DNA from: Pseudomonas benzenivorans
GTDB lineage: Bacteria; Pseudomonadota; Gammaproteobacteria; Pseudomonadales; Pseudomonadaceae
Assembly (NCBI RefSeq): GCF_024397895.1
Contig: NZ_CP073346.1
Coordinates: forward strand, 4,216,001-4,280,000
Direction: 5' to 3'
DNA: 64,000 nt
The number at the start of each line of letters is the position of its first letter. Position 1 is the stretch's first letter. Below the pieces are notes generated by a model. That model ran no database searches, was not told the origin of the DNA, and was given only the letters and a program-made list of their open reading frames with translations. Positions 15,913 through 26,821 of the stretch are shown here, in pieces. Made by a program: the position numbers and the translations under genes.

Positions 15913-18759
15913 ATGGTTCGGGTTCGCAAACTGGTGCTGGCAATCGCAGCTGCTTCGGCACTGTCCTCCGGTATGGCGCATGCGCTAGGACTGGGGGAAG
16001 TGACCCTGCAGTCGGCGCTGAATCAGCCGCTGGTGGCTGAGATCGAATTGTTGGAGGTGCGCGATCTTGCCTCCAATGAAGTCCTGCCGACCCTGGCCGC
16101 TCCCGAAGAGTTCAGCAAAGCTGGCGTCGATCGCCAGTACTTCCTGACCGACCTCAAGTTCACTCCGGTGCTCAAGCCGAATGGCAAGAGCGTCATTCGG
16201 GTGACCTCGAGCAAGCCGGTACGCGAACCCTACCTGAACTTCCTGGTGGAAGTGCTGTGGCCCAATGGCCGCCTGCTGCGTGAGTACACCCTGCTGCTCG
16301 ATCCGCCGCTCTATTCTCCGCAGACCGCAGTTGCGGCTGCGCCTCAGCTGCCGGCCGCCGCCCCCCGTCAGCAGCCTGCCGCCGCGCCGCGTCCGGCCGC
16401 TCCGGTCGCGGCTCCGTCGGTGCCTTCTGCGCCGAGCGCGGGAGCCGCAGGCCAATACAAGACCACCTCCAACGATACCCTCTGGGAAATCGCTCAGCGC
16501 GTTCCCGGCGGTACCGTGCATCAGGCCATGCTGGCGATCCAGGACCTCAACCCGGACGCCTTTATTGGCGGCAACATCAATCGCATGAAGAGCGGCCAGG
16601 TGCTGCGTCTGCCAGATGAGCAGCAGGTCAAGCGCCGTTCCCAGGCCGAAGCCATTGCCCAGGTTGCCAGCCAGAACGCGGCGTGGCGCGAGGGGCGCAA
16701 TGTCGCGGCCCGTCAGCTGGATGCGACCAAGCGCAGCGCCGCAGGCGCGGCACCGGCCCAGGTGAAGGCACAGGACAGCCTCAAGCTGGTGTCGGCCGAT
16801 ACCGGCAAGGCCAGCGGCGGCAGCGATAGAGGCGCCGCTGACGGCAAGGCGCTGGCCGACAAACTGGCCGTGACCCAGGAAAGCCTCGATTCTACGCGTC
16901 GTGAGAATGATGAGTTGAAAGGGCGCATGGGCGACCTGCAGGGGCAACTCGACAAGCTGCAGCGTCTGATCCAGTTGAAGGATGATCAGCTGGCCAAGCT
17001 GCAGGCGGACCTGGCGAGACAGGGGCAGGCTCAGCCGGCGCCGACGGCGTCCGTTGATCCGGTCGTGCCGGTTGAAGAAGCGGCCCAGGCCGAGTCGACG
17101 CCTGCAGCAGTCGCTCAGCCGGGCGCGGTGGCTACGCCGCCGGTCGTGCCGACCGAGGCCGAAACGGATTACAACTACAGCGAGGAAGCGCCGGCCGAGC
17201 CTGGCGCTGCCGCGCAGCCCGATGTTCAGCAGCCGGCCCCGGAGCCGGCAGTTGCCGTCGAGCCGGTTGCACCGGCACCGGTCGTGGCAGAGCCAGCGCC
17301 CGTCGTCGAGGAGCCGGTTGCGGCGACCCCGGTTGTGACCGAGCAGCCGCAGTCCAGCACCCTGGACGACCTGCTGGCCAAGCCGATGCTGCTTGGTCTT
17401 GTCGGGGGCGGGGCGTTGCTGGTGTTGTTGCTTGGTCTGATGATGCTGTCGCGACGTAACGCCCAGCGCGAGGCCGAACTTCAGGCTGGGCTGGCGGCCG
17501 AGAGCGACGCCAACGACTTCGAAGCGGATATGCAGCTGGAGTCCGACAGCTTCGAAACCTTCGCCGAGGCGCCTGCCGAGGAGTTGTCTGGCGCTGCTGC
17601 CGCTCCGGCCGAGGAGCGTGAGCGTGTCACCGCGCAAACCGCCGACGCCCTGGGTGAGGCGGATATCTATATCGCTTACGGTCGCTTCAATCAGGCCGCC
17701 GAGCTGTTGCAGAACGCGATCAACGATGAGCCGCAGCGTGCCGATCTGCGCCTCAAGTTGATGGAGGTCCATGCCGAGCTGGGTGATAAGGAAGGCTTTG
17801 CCCGACAGGACAACGAGTTGCGCGAAATCGGCGGCGCGGCGGCCGAAGTCGATCAGTTGAAGGCTCGTTACCCCGCCATGGCAGGTTTTGCCGGTGCGGC
17901 CGTGGCAGCAACTGAGTTCGCTGGTGGTGACGATGATCTGGGTGGTTTCAGTCTCGACGAGCTGACGCTGGACGAGCCGGAGCAGCCTGCAGCGGCGACT
18001 GATCTCGATGACGAGTTCGATTTGAGCCTCGATGACCTGGAGAGCGAGCTCGATCGCGACCTTCAGTCTGCCGCCGCGACCGACTCGCTGCTGGACGAGG
18101 GCGATCTGAGTCTGGATGAGGGCCTGGAGTTCGATGCTCCGGCCGCGCCGTCCGCCAGCAAGGATGACGATCTGGGTTTCGATCTCAGTCTGGACGAGGC
18201 CGGTGAGGAAAGCCTGGAGTTGGGCGGCGAGCTGGCTGATTTCAGCCTGGACCTTGAGTCCGAGGACAAGGCAGCGGCAGCAGAAGAGGAAGAGTTCCTC
18301 CTGAGTCTCGAGGATGATGAGCCCAGTCCGGCCGCCGCGGCCGATGAACTGGCCGAGCTGAGTCTTGACGTGCCGGAGGATGCCGCGAGTGACGACTTCG
18401 ACCTGTCGGCCGACTTCGACCTGTCACTGGATGATGAGCAGGCGCCTGCCCGCTCCGATGACTTCGCCGCGCAACTCGACGAGGTGAGTGCGGAGCTGGA
18501 CCAGCTGTCCAGCAGTATTGATCAGCCCGCTGCTGCCGATGAATCCGCCGAGCCGGCGCCGTTGGCCGCCCTGGAGGGCGACGATGATTTCGACTTCCTG
18601 TCCGGTACGGACGAAACGGCAACAAAACTCGATCTGGCCCGTGCCTATATCGATATGGGCGATACCGAGGGTGCCCGTGACATTCTCGATGAAGTGATCG
18701 CCGAGGGTAACGACGATCAGCAGCAGGAAGCGCAAGAGTTGATCGCTAAACTGGTTTGA
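15913..18759 (+). CDS. fimV: FimV, polar inner-membrane hub protein
   Basis: 948 residues. Signal peptide (residues 1-28, ending GMAHA), conserved N-terminal periplasmic domain (LGLGEVTLQSALNQPLVAEI), LysM peptidoglycan-binding domain about 182-230 (NDTLWEIAQRVPGG), a Pro/Ala/Glu-rich stretch, one membrane helix near 492-513, then a very acidic cytoplasmic part with DLSLD-type repeats, a TPR motif (ADIYIAYGRFNQAAELLQNA) and the FimV C-terminal motif (KLDLARAYIDMGDTEGARDI). In P. aeruginosa it organises type IV pili/twitching, pole identity and cAMP signalling and affects secretin assembly. I start at ATG 15913, with AGGGA upstream; the frame is open 45 codons further but without a signal peptide. 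Confidence 0.95.
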   Translation: MVRVRKLVLAIAAASALSSGMAHALGLGEVTLQSALNQPLVAEIELLEVRDLASNEVLPTLAAPEEFSKAGVDRQYFLTDLKFTPVLKPNGKSVIRVTSSKPVREPYLNFLVEVLWPNGRLLREYTLLLDPPLYSPQTAVAAAPQLPAAAPRQQPAAAPRPAAPVAAPSVPSAPSAGAAGQYKTTSNDTLWEIAQRVPGGTVHQAMLAIQDLNPDAFIGGNINRMKSGQVLRLPDEQQVKRRSQAEAIAQVASQNAAWREGRNVAARQLDATKRSAAGAAPAQVKAQDSLKLVSADTGKASGGSDRGAADGKALADKLAVTQESLDSTRRENDELKGRMGDLQGQLDKLQRLIQLKDDQLAKLQADLARQGQAQPAPTASVDPVVPVEEAAQAESTPAAVAQPGAVATPPVVPTEAETDYNYSEEAPAEPGAAAQPDVQQPAPEPAVAVEPVAPAPVVAEPAPVVEEPVAATPVVTEQPQSSTLDDLLAKPMLLGLVGGGALLVLLLGLMMLSRRNAQREAELQAGLAAESDANDFEADMQLESDSFETFAEAPAEELSGAAAAPAEERERVTAQTADALGEADIYIAYGRFNQAAELLQNAINDEPQRADLRLKLMEVHAELGDKEGFARQDNELREIGGAAAEVDQLKARYPAMAGFAGAAVAATEFAGGDDDLGGFSLDELTLDEPEQPAAATDLDDEFDLSLDDLESELDRDLQSAAATDSLLDEGDLSLDEGLEFDAPAAPSASKDDDLGFDLSLDEAGEESLELGGELADFSLDLESEDKAAAAEEEEFLLSLEDDEPSPAAAADELAELSLDVPEDAASDDFDLSADFDLSLDDEQAPARSDDFAAQLDEVSAELDQLSSSIDQPAAADESAEPAPLAALEGDDDFDFLSGTDETATKLDLARAYIDMGDTEGARDILDEVIAEGNDDQQQEAQELIAKLV

Positions 18760-18762
18760 TAC

Positions 18763-19629
18763 ATGTCTGATGCACTACCTACAACGGCAGCCGATTCGGC
18801 TGCCGTTGGCTTTTTCAAGGTCGCCCTCGGTGTCGAGTACAAAGGATCGCGCTATCGCGGATTCCAGCGTCAGCGCGCGGGTGTTCCGTCCATCCAGGAG
18901 ACCCTGGAAAGGGCCCTGTCCAAGGTGGCCGGAGGGGCTCCTGTCACCCTGAGTTGCGCCGGGCGAACCGATGCGCTGGTGCATGCCAGTGCCCAAGTGG
19001 TGCATTTCGACACAACTGTCGAGCGCTCCACCCATTCTTGGGTCATGGGTGCAAACATGAACCTGCCGGCGGACATCAGCGTGACCTGGGCCAAGCTCAT
19101 GCCCGCGCATTTCGATGCGCGCTTCTGCGCCATGGCCCGGCGCTACCGCTATGTGATCTACAACGACCAGATCCGGCCGGCGCACATGGCCGAAGAGGTC
19201 ACCTGGAATCACCGGCCGTTGGATGTCGAACTCATGCGCGAGGCCGCCAAGGCGTTGGTGGGTACCCATGACTTCAGTGCTTTCCGTGCGCGTCAGTGTC
19301 AGGCCAAGTCGCCGGTGAAAACGGTCCACCACCTGCAGCTGCTCGAGCATGGCCGCTTCATCGTGCTGGATATTCGCGCCAACGCCTTTCTGCATCACAT
19401 GGTGCGCAATATCGCTGGTGTGCTGATGGCCATCGGTGCCGGGGAGAAGCCGGTGGAGTGGGCGCGAGAGGTACTCGAGACGCGGGTGCGTCGTACCGGT
19501 GGGGTGACCGCGCATCCCTTTGGCTTGTACCTCGTCCAGGTCGATTATCCGGAGGAATTCGAGCTGCCGAAGCGCTACCTCGGGCCGCATTTCCTGTCCG
19601 GTTTGCCGGATGTGGCGGCTGACGCCTAG
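18763..19629 (+). CDS. truA: tRNA pseudouridine(38-40) synthase TruA
   Basis: 288 residues. Catalytic Asp in the family motif CAGRTDALVHASAQVVHF near residue 70; N-terminal YKGSRYRGFQRQ and C-terminal FLHHMVRNIAGVLMAIG are also typical. It converts U38-U40 in tRNA anticodon stems. It starts three bases after the fimV stop, without a clear Shine-Dalgarno, so it may rely on coupling to fimV translation. Confidence 0.95.
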   Translation: MSDALPTTAADSAAVGFFKVALGVEYKGSRYRGFQRQRAGVPSIQETLERALSKVAGGAPVTLSCAGRTDALVHASAQVVHFDTTVERSTHSWVMGANMNLPADISVTWAKLMPAHFDARFCAMARRYRYVIYNDQIRPAHMAEEVTWNHRPLDVELMREAAKALVGTHDFSAFRARQCQAKSPVKTVHHLQLLEHGRFIVLDIRANAFLHHMVRNIAGVLMAIGAGEKPVEWAREVLETRVRRTGGVTAHPFGLYLVQVDYPEEFELPKRYLGPHFLSGLPDVAADA

Positions 19630-19673
19630 ATAGGCATTTGCTACCATCGGCGCTTTAGCGGAGGTGTCGCCAG

Positions 19674-20294
19674 TTGCCAGTCGTTCGCAGCAAGATCTGT
19701 GGAATTACCCGGGTAGAAGACGCGCTGATCGCGGCGGAGGCCGGTGCCGATGCCATCGGTCTGGTGTTCTACGCCAAGAGCCCCCGTGCGGTCACGGTGC
19801 CTCAGGCGCAGGCGATCATCGCCGCGCTGCCGCCGTTCGTGACTACAGTTGGCCTGTTCGTCGACGCCAATGGTGATGAGTTGAGTAGGGTGCTCGACGC
19901 GCTGCCGCTGGATCTGCTGCAGTTTCACGGCGACGAGACCGCTGCCGCCTGCGAGGCCGCTCGCCGGCCTTATCTCAAGGCGCTGCGGGTCAGGCCCGGT
20001 GATGACGTTGGCGCGCGGATCGAGGCCTACCCGAGCGCCGCTGGCATCTTGCTGGATACCTATGTGCCCGGGGTGCCGGGTGGTACCGGCGAGGCATTCG
20101 ACTGGTCGTTGGTGCCCCATGATTTGCAAAAGCCGATCATCCTGGCAGGTGGCCTAACGCCGGCCAATGTGGCGGATGCCATCGCCCGGGTCAGGCCCTA
20201 CGGGGTCGATGTCAGCGGCGGGGTGGAGGCGAGCCAGGGCATCAAGGATGCCGAAAAGGTTCGGGCCTTCGTGCGCGCCGTGAGAGGCGGCTAA
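19674..20294 (+). CDS. trpF: Phosphoribosylanthranilate isomerase TrpF
   Basis: 206 residues, (beta/alpha)8 isomerase of tryptophan synthesis. Motifs: [14 protein letters not shown] at the N-terminus (catalytic Cys), LQFHGDE, and the C-terminal phosphate-binding VDVSGGVE with its Asp. The start is TTG at 19674, supported by GGAGG 9 bases upstream; no ATG fits. It lies apart from other trp genes, between truA and accD, as is usual in Pseudomonas. Confidence 0.95.
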   Translation: MPVVRSKICGITRVEDALIAAEAGADAIGLVFYAKSPRAVTVPQAQAIIAALPPFVTTVGLFVDANGDELSRVLDALPLDLLQFHGDETAAACEAARRPYLKALRVRPGDDVGARIEAYPSAAGILLDTYVPGVPGGTGEAFDWSLVPHDLQKPIILAGGLTPANVADAIARVRPYGVDVSGGVEASQGIKDAEKVRAFVRAVRGG

Positions 20295-20545
20295 GGCTCG
20301 CGTGCGGACAATGTGACGACGCGGCGGGCAGTGCCGTCCATAGCCCTGTTGCAGGTGTTGTAATTGAGCGCCTATGGCGGTCGAGGTAGAGCTGGCGGGT
20401 AGTCGAGCGTTTTGTGCAGTCCGTGACGATTGTGTGGAGCGAGCGCCGGCCCCTGAAGAGACTGCATCCGTGAATTCGCTTGGGTATGCCATGAGGCCTT
20501 GCGCCAGGGGCATGTCCGAGCCAACAGCTTGGGAGAATGAAGAGC
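20295..20545 (+). other. Unassigned leader before accD
   Basis: 251 bases between trpF and accD. I see no convincing gene or terminator. An imperfect hairpin can form near 20489-20515 (TATGCC with GGCATG), close to the accD ribosome site GGGAGA. E. coli AccD is known to bind its own mRNA, so a regulatory leader is possible, but nothing here proves it. Confidence 0.3.
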
Positions 20546-21426
<881 letters not shown>

Positions 21427-21430
<4 letters not shown>

Positions 21431-22734
21431 CCGAGCGCTCCCTGGCCGACTGGCTGGCCTACCTGGAACAGCTGCACCCCTCGGCCATCGACATGGGGCT
21501 GGAGCGCTCCAGGGCGGTGGCGCAGCGGCTGTGTCTGGGTAAGCCCGCGCCCCTGGTGATTACCGTCACCGGCACCAACGGCAAGGGTTCTACCTGCGCC
21601 TTCTTGGCGTCGCTGTTGCAGACGCAGGGCTTGCGGACCGGTGTCTACAGTTCGCCGCACCTGCTGCGCTACAACGAGCGCGTGCAGATTGCCGGTAACC
21701 AGGCCAGTGATGCCGAACTCTGCGAAGCATTCGCGGCGGTCGAGGCGGCGCGCGGCGAGATTTCCCTGACCTACTTTGAAGTGGGCACGCTGGCGGCCTT
21801 CTGGCTGTTCCTGCGGGCTGGGCTGGATGCGGTGGTGCTGGAAGTTGGCCTGGGCGGGCGCCTGGACGCAGTCAATCTGGTCGATGCCGACCTCGCGCTG
21901 GTCACCAGCATCGGTCTGGACCATGCCGAATGGCTGGGCGATACCCGCGAGTCGGTCGCCTTCGAGAAGGCCGGGATTTTTCGCCCCGGACAGCCGGCCC
22001 TGTGCGGCGATCCGCAGCCGCCGCAGCCGCTGCTGGATCGAGCGGCGCAGCTGGAGGCGCCGTTTTTCCTGCGCGGTCGCGATTATGATCTCAGTGTCGG
22101 TGCCGAGCATTGGTCCTGGTCCGGTACGGACCGCCGGGGCGACAAGCTGCTTCTCGAGCAGCTGCCGCTGCTCGATCTGCCGATGGAGAACGCCGCCCTG
22201 GCGCTGCAGGCATTCGCCTTGCTGGAGCTGCCTTGGCAGGCGGAGCAGGTTGCTCAGGCGCTGGCGCGTACGCGGGTGACCGGGCGCCTCGATCGGCGAG
22301 CGTTGAGCTGGCAGGGCAAGGCGCTGACACTGCTGCTGGATGTTGGGCATAATCCCCACGCCGCCGAGTATCTGGCGCAGCGTCTGGCGACCAATCCCTC
22401 GGGGGGCAGGCGCCTGGCCGTGTTTGGACTGCTGACCGACAAGGACCTGGCGGGTGTGGTTACGCCGCTATTGGGTGCGATCTCGCACTGGGCGGTAGCA
22501 CCGTTGCCGTCCGTGCGCAGTCGCCCAGTCGCCGAGCTGGAGGCGCAGCTGCATAATTGCGCGGCCCAGGTCAGCGCTTATGACGATGTGCAGTCGGCGC
22601 TCCAGGCTCAGTGCGAGCGGGCATCTGCAGGGGACGAAATCCTGCTGTTCGGATCTTTTTACTGCGTGGCCGAGGCCCTGGACTGGCTGGCCCGCCATGC
22701 CTCGGGGGAAATGCAGGATGGCTTTGCTCGATAA
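21427..22734 (+). CDS. folC: Bifunctional dihydrofolate synthase/folylpolyglutamate synthase FolC
   Basis: 435 residues of the Mur-ligase-like family. ATP loop [14 protein letters not shown] near residues 50-63, metal and substrate residues in [16 protein letters not shown], and [13 protein letters not shown]. It adds glutamate to dihydropteroate and then to folates in the cytoplasm. Its ATG overlaps the accD stop (ATGA), and its 3' end overlaps the SPOR gene by 17 bases, so accD-folC-SPOR are one operon. Confidence 0.96.
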
Positions 22735-23308
22735 AGGACTGAAGCAGCGGATGGTCGGTGCGCTGGTGTTGCTGGCGTTGGCGGTGATCTTCCTGCCCAT
22801 GCTGTTGTCGCGCCAGGATGAGCTGCGCCATGTGGTGGTCGAAGCGCCGCCTATGCCCCCGGTCCCGGCCATGCCGAAGGTCGAAATGCAGCCGGTTGCC
22901 GTGCCGGAACCCCAGGTCCTTCCGGAGGAGCCACTGCCGGAGCAGGGAAGCGCTGAGTCGGTTACGCCCGAACCTGAGGTCGCGCCGGTCGGCAAGCCCG
23001 AGGCTGTGGTGGCCGTGCCCACCCAACCTGCCGCGCCAGCCCCGACAAGTCGTCTGGATGCCAACGGCCTGCCGATCAGTTGGTCGGTGCAGCTGGCCAG
23101 TCTGTCCAGTCGCAGCGGCGCCGAGAGTCTGCAGAAGACCTTGCGTAGCCAGGGTTACAACGCCTACATCCGCAGCGTGGATGGGATGAACCGGGTCTTT
23201 GTCGGGCCCTTGATCGAGCGCGCCGAGGCCGATCGCCTGCGCGACCAGCTCAAGCGTCAGCACAAGCTCAATGGTTTCGTCGTGCGCTTTCAGCCGGAGC
23301 GCAGTTGA
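22718..23308 (+). CDS. SPOR-domain protein (DedD-like)
   Basis: 196 residues. A short cytoplasmic start, one membrane helix (about 13-30, VGALVLLALAVIFLPMLL), a Pro/Glu/Val-rich periplasmic linker, and a C-terminal SPOR domain (WSVQLASLSSRSGAESLQKT to FVGPL) that binds denuded septal peptidoglycan. The order folC-SPOR-cvpA-purF matches E. coli folC-dedD-cvpA-purF, so it likely localises to the septum and helps division. ATG 22718 lies inside folC; the frame upstream of it is shadow. Confidence 0.88.
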   Translation: MALLDKGLKQRMVGALVLLALAVIFLPMLLSRQDELRHVVVEAPPMPPVPAMPKVEMQPVAVPEPQVLPEEPLPEQGSAESVTPEPEVAPVGKPEAVVAVPTQPAAPAPTSRLDANGLPISWSVQLASLSSRSGAESLQKTLRSQGYNAYIRSVDGMNRVFVGPLIERAEADRLRDQLKRQHKLNGFVVRFQPERS

Positions 23309-23339
23309 TGCGCGGTTTACCCCAAAAGCATGGGCTCTG

Positions 23340-23346
23340 CTAAAAT
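23340..23346 (+). promoter_or_regulatory. Possible -10 for cvpA-purF
   Basis: CTAAAAT, 31 bases before the cvpA GTG. A weak TTTACC at 23316 would give a 19-base spacer, which is long. Low confidence. Confidence 0.3.
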
Positions 23347-23376
23347 GCAGCGCCTTTTCCGTCGGTAGCCTGAATC

Positions 23377-23931
23377 GTGGCATTCACCTGGGTCGATTGG
23401 GCGATTATCGCCATCATCGCCATATCGAGTCTGATCAGCCTGAGCCGCGGCTTCGTCAAGGAAGCCCTATCGCTGCTCACCTGGATCATTGCCGGCGTCG
23501 TCGCCTGGATGTTCGGCGGCGCGTTGTCGCAGCACCTCACAGATTTCATCGAAACGCCGTCGGCGCGCGTGATTGCCGCCTGCGCCTTCCTGTTTGTCGT
23601 CACCCTGATGGTTGGCGCGCTGGTCAACTACCTGGTCGGCGAGCTGATCCGGGTTACCGGATTGTCCGGCACCGACCGCTTTCTCGGCATGGTTTTTGGT
23701 GCCGCCCGGGGCGGACTCTTGGTCGTGGTGCTGGTCGGCCTGCTCAGCCTGGCGCCGGTGCAGCAGGATCCATGGTGGCAGCAATCGACGCTGCTGCCGC
23801 ACTTTCTCATGGTTGCGGACTGGTCGAAGAACCTGATTCTCGGGATGTCCAGCGAGTGGCTAGCCAGCGGCATCAGCGCTCCGGCGGAGCTGCCGTTCAA
23901 AGAGGGTCTCTTGCAGCCTAAACTGCCGTAA
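23377..23931 (+). CDS. cvpA: CvpA family inner-membrane protein
   Basis: 184 residues starting with GTG. Four hydrophobic helices with the family start FTWVDWAIIAIIAISSLISL and the conserved SRGFVKEALSLLTWI. In E. coli CvpA is needed for colicin V production and is linked to envelope stress; its molecular role is not known. It precedes purF by 45 bases, as in E. coli. Confidence 0.92.
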   Translation: MAFTWVDWAIIAIIAISSLISLSRGFVKEALSLLTWIIAGVVAWMFGGALSQHLTDFIETPSARVIAACAFLFVVTLMVGALVNYLVGELIRVTGLSGTDRFLGMVFGAARGGLLVVVLVGLLSLAPVQQDPWWQQSTLLPHFLMVADWSKNLILGMSSEWLASGISAPAELPFKEGLLQPKLP

Positions 23932-23976
23932 GAGCCTTCAGAATTAGCGTGTTTCATTAAGTAGGGGTTGCGTCAC

Positions 23977-25485
23977 ATGTGTGGCATTGTCGGTATCGTC
24001 GGTAAATCGAACGTCAATCAGGCGCTGTATGACGGGCTCACCGTTCTTCAGCACCGCGGCCAGGATGCTGCCGGTATTGTCACCAGCCATGACGGGCGGC
24101 TGTTCCTGCGCAAGGACAATGGCCTGGTGCGCGACGTGTTCCAGCAGCGCCATATGCAGCGCCTGATCGGCCACATGGGTATCGGCCATGTGCGCTACCC
24201 GACCGCCGGCAGCTCGAGCTCGGCAGAAGCGCAGCCTTTCTACGTCAACTCGCCTTACGGCATCACCCTGGCGCACAACGGCAACCTGACCAACGTCGAG
24301 CAGTTGGCCAAGGAGATCTACGAGTCCGACCTGCGGCATGTGAACACCAACTCCGATTCGGAAGTGCTGCTCAACGTGTTCGCCCATGAGCTGGCCCAGC
24401 GCGGTCAGCTGCAGCCGACCGAGGAAGACGTGTTCGCCGCGGTCAGCGACGTGCACAAGCGCTGCCGGGGCGGCTATGCGGTGGTGGCGATGATCACCGG
24501 TTACGGCATCGTCGGTTTCCGTGACCCGAACGGCATTCGGCCGATCGTCTTCGGTCAGCGTCACACCGACGAGGGCGTCGAGTACATGATCGCCTCGGAA
24601 AGCGTGTCGCTGGATGTTCTGGGCTTCACCCTGATCCGCGACCTGGCTCCTGGTGAGGCGGTCTACATCACCGAAGACGGCAAGCTGTTCACGCGCCAGT
24701 GTGCGGAGAATCCGCGCTACTCGCCGTGCATCTTCGAGCACGTCTACCTGGCGCGTCCCGACTCGATCATGGACGGCATCTCGGTATACAAGGCGCGCCT
24801 GCGCATGGGCGAGAAGCTGGCCGAAAAGATCCAGCGCGAGCGGCCCGAACACGACATCGACGTGGTTATCCCGATTCCCGATACCAGCCGCACCTCGGCG
24901 CTGGAGCTGGCCAACCACCTGGGCGTGAAGTTCCGCGAAGGCTTCGTCAAGAATCGCTATATCGGCCGGACCTTCATCATGCCTGGCCAGGCGGCGCGCA
25001 AGAAGTCCGTGCGGCAGAAGCTCAATGCCATCGAGCTGGAGTTCCGCGGCAAGAACGTGATGCTGGTGGACGACTCGATCGTGCGCGGCACCACCTGCAA
25101 GCAGATCATCCAGATGGCCCGCGAGGCCGGGGCGAAGAACGTCTACTTCTGTTCGGCGGCGCCGGCGGTGCGCTATCCGAATGTCTACGGCATCGACATG
25201 CCGAGCGCTCACGAGCTGATCGCCCACAACCGTACCACCGAGGAAGTCTGCGAGCTGATCGGCGCCGACTGGCTGGTCTATCAGGACCTGCCGGATCTGA
25301 TCGAGGCAGTCAGCGGTAGCAAGAAGATCAAGATCGACAACTTCGACTGCGCGGTGTTCGATGGGCAGTACGTCACCGGTGACGTCGATGCGGCCTACCT
25401 GGACAAGATCGAGCAGGCGCGCAACGATGCCACCAAGACCAAGTCCCAGGCGGTCAGCGCGATTATCGACCTGTACAACAACTAA
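23977..25485 (+). CDS. purF: Amidophosphoribosyltransferase PurF
   Basis: 502 residues. First step of purine synthesis: PRPP plus glutamine to phosphoribosylamine. The N-terminal Ntn glutaminase starts [17 protein letters not shown]; the Cys becomes the nucleophile after Met removal, which fixes the start at 23977 rather than the in-frame TTG at 23968. GTAGGGG precedes it. The C-terminal phosphoribosyltransferase has the PRPP loop [14 protein letters not shown] near residue 365. Full length and intact. Confidence 0.97.
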   Translation: MCGIVGIVGKSNVNQALYDGLTVLQHRGQDAAGIVTSHDGRLFLRKDNGLVRDVFQQRHMQRLIGHMGIGHVRYPTAGSSSSAEAQPFYVNSPYGITLAHNGNLTNVEQLAKEIYESDLRHVNTNSDSEVLLNVFAHELAQRGQLQPTEEDVFAAVSDVHKRCRGGYAVVAMITGYGIVGFRDPNGIRPIVFGQRHTDEGVEYMIASESVSLDVLGFTLIRDLAPGEAVYITEDGKLFTRQCAENPRYSPCIFEHVYLARPDSIMDGISVYKARLRMGEKLAEKIQRERPEHDIDVVIPIPDTSRTSALELANHLGVKFREGFVKNRYIGRTFIMPGQAARKKSVRQKLNAIELEFRGKNVMLVDDSIVRGTTCKQIIQMAREAGAKNVYFCSAAPAVRYPNVYGIDMPSAHELIAHNRTTEEVCELIGADWLVYQDLPDLIEAVSGSKKIKIDNFDCAVFDGQYVTGDVDAAYLDKIEQARNDATKTKSQAVSAIIDLYNN

Positions 25486-25538
25486 GCGGCAATGCGTCGG
25501 GCGCGAAGCGTCGGCGCGGTGGAATCGAGGTGAGGGGC

Positions 25539-26750
25539 ATGGCGCAAGATTGGGATGCCGGGCGACTGGACAGCGACCTGGAAGGAGTCGGATTCGATAC
25601 CCTGGCGGTGCGCGCCGGGCAGCGCCGCACTCCGGAGGGCGAGCATAGCGAAGCCCTGTTTCCGACCTCGAGCTACGTGTTCCGCACCGCGGCCGACGCG
25701 GCCGCGCGCTTTGCCGGCGAAGTGCCGGGCAACGTCTACTCCCGATACACCAATCCCACGGTGCGCGCCTTCGAGGAGCGCATTGCCGCGCTGGAGGGCG
25801 CCGAACAGGCGGTCGCCACGGCTTCCGGCATGTCGGCGATACTGGCCATCGTCATGAGCCTGTGCAGTGGTGGTGATCACGTGCTGGTATCGCGCAGCGT
25901 GTTCGGTTCGACCATCAGCCTGTTCGAGAAGTATCTCAAGCGCTTCGGCGTGGAGGTCGACTACGTCGCGCTATCCGATCTGGATGCCTGGCAGGCGGCC
26001 TTGCGGCCCAACACCAAGCTGCTGTTCGTCGAGTCGCCGTCCAACCCCCTGGCCGAGCTGGTCGATATCGCCGCGCTGGCGCAGATCGCCCATGCCCGAG
26101 GCGCGCTGCTGGCCGTGGACAACTGCTTCTGCACCCCGGCGCTGCAGCAGCCGCTGAAGCTGGGCGCGGATGTGGTGATGCATTCGGCGACCAAGTTCAT
26201 CGACGGCCAGGGCCGTGGTATGGGCGGCGTGGTGGCCGGCAAGGCGGAATTGATGAAGGAAGTGGTCGGCTTCCTGCGCACCGCAGGGCCTACTCTCAGC
26301 CCGTTCAATGCGTGGATCTTCCTCAAGGGCCTGGAAACCTTGCGCGTGCGCATGCAGGCCCACTGCGCCAGCGCCCAGCAGCTGGCCGAATGGCTCGAAC
26401 AGCAGGCGGGCGTGGAGCACGTCTACTACGCAGGCTTGCCCAGCCACCCGCAACACGAGCTGGCCAGGCGTCAGCAGAGCGCCTTTGGCGCCGTTGTCAG
26501 CTTCGAAGTGGCGGGCGGCAAGGAGGCGGCCTGGCGATTCATCGATGCGACACGGGTGATCTCCATCACCACCAACCTGGGTGACACCAAGACCACCATT
26601 GCCCACCCGGCGACCACCTCTCACGGCCGGCTCTCGCCGGCCGAGCGGGCCAATGCTGGAATCCGCGATAACCTGATTCGCGTGGCGGTGGGCCTGGAAG
26701 ACCTGGCCGACCTCAAGGCCGATCTGGCCCGCGGTCTGGCCGCGCTCTAG
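25539..26750 (+). CDS. metZ: O-succinylhomoserine sulfhydrylase MetZ
   Basis: 403 residues of the Cys/Met-metabolism PLP family. The PLP lysine lies in HSATKFIDGQGRGMGG near residue 211; YSRYTNPTVRAFEERIAALEGAE and ATASGMSAI are the cofactor-binding regions. In Pseudomonas this enzyme makes homocysteine directly from O-succinylhomoserine and sulfide. ATG 25539 follows a GAGGGG site; a GTG nine bases upstream is also in frame. It ends in a bidirectional terminator shared with xcpQ. Confidence 0.94.
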   Translation: MAQDWDAGRLDSDLEGVGFDTLAVRAGQRRTPEGEHSEALFPTSSYVFRTAADAAARFAGEVPGNVYSRYTNPTVRAFEERIAALEGAEQAVATASGMSAILAIVMSLCSGGDHVLVSRSVFGSTISLFEKYLKRFGVEVDYVALSDLDAWQAALRPNTKLLFVESPSNPLAELVDIAALAQIAHARGALLAVDNCFCTPALQQPLKLGADVVMHSATKFIDGQGRGMGGVVAGKAELMKEVVGFLRTAGPTLSPFNAWIFLKGLETLRVRMQAHCASAQQLAEWLEQQAGVEHVYYAGLPSHPQHELARRQQSAFGAVVSFEVAGGKEAAWRFIDATRVISITTNLGDTKTTIAHPATTSHGRLSPAERANAGIRDNLIRVAVGLEDLADLKADLARGLAAL

Positions 26751-26781
26751 CTTGCACGCCGCTGTCTTCGCGAGATAAGAA

Positions 26782-26810
26782 AAAGCCTCGGCAGTTGCCG
26801 AGGCTTTCTT
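26782..26810. terminator. Bidirectional terminator between metZ and xcpQ
   Basis: AAAGCCTCGGCA (26782-26793) and TGCCGAGGCTTT (26796-26807) are a perfect inverted repeat. T-rich tails lie on both sides (TTTCTT on plus, TTTTTCTT on minus), so it can stop transcription of both convergent genes. Confidence 0.9.
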
Positions 26811-26821
26811 CGTTGGGGGCG

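Noticed and set aside
16320..17330. Low-complexity Ala/Pro/Glu/Val-rich stretch in fimV as a repeat element
   Set aside because: It is the known disordered linker of FimV flanking the LysM domain and membrane helix, not a mobile or DNA-level repeat.
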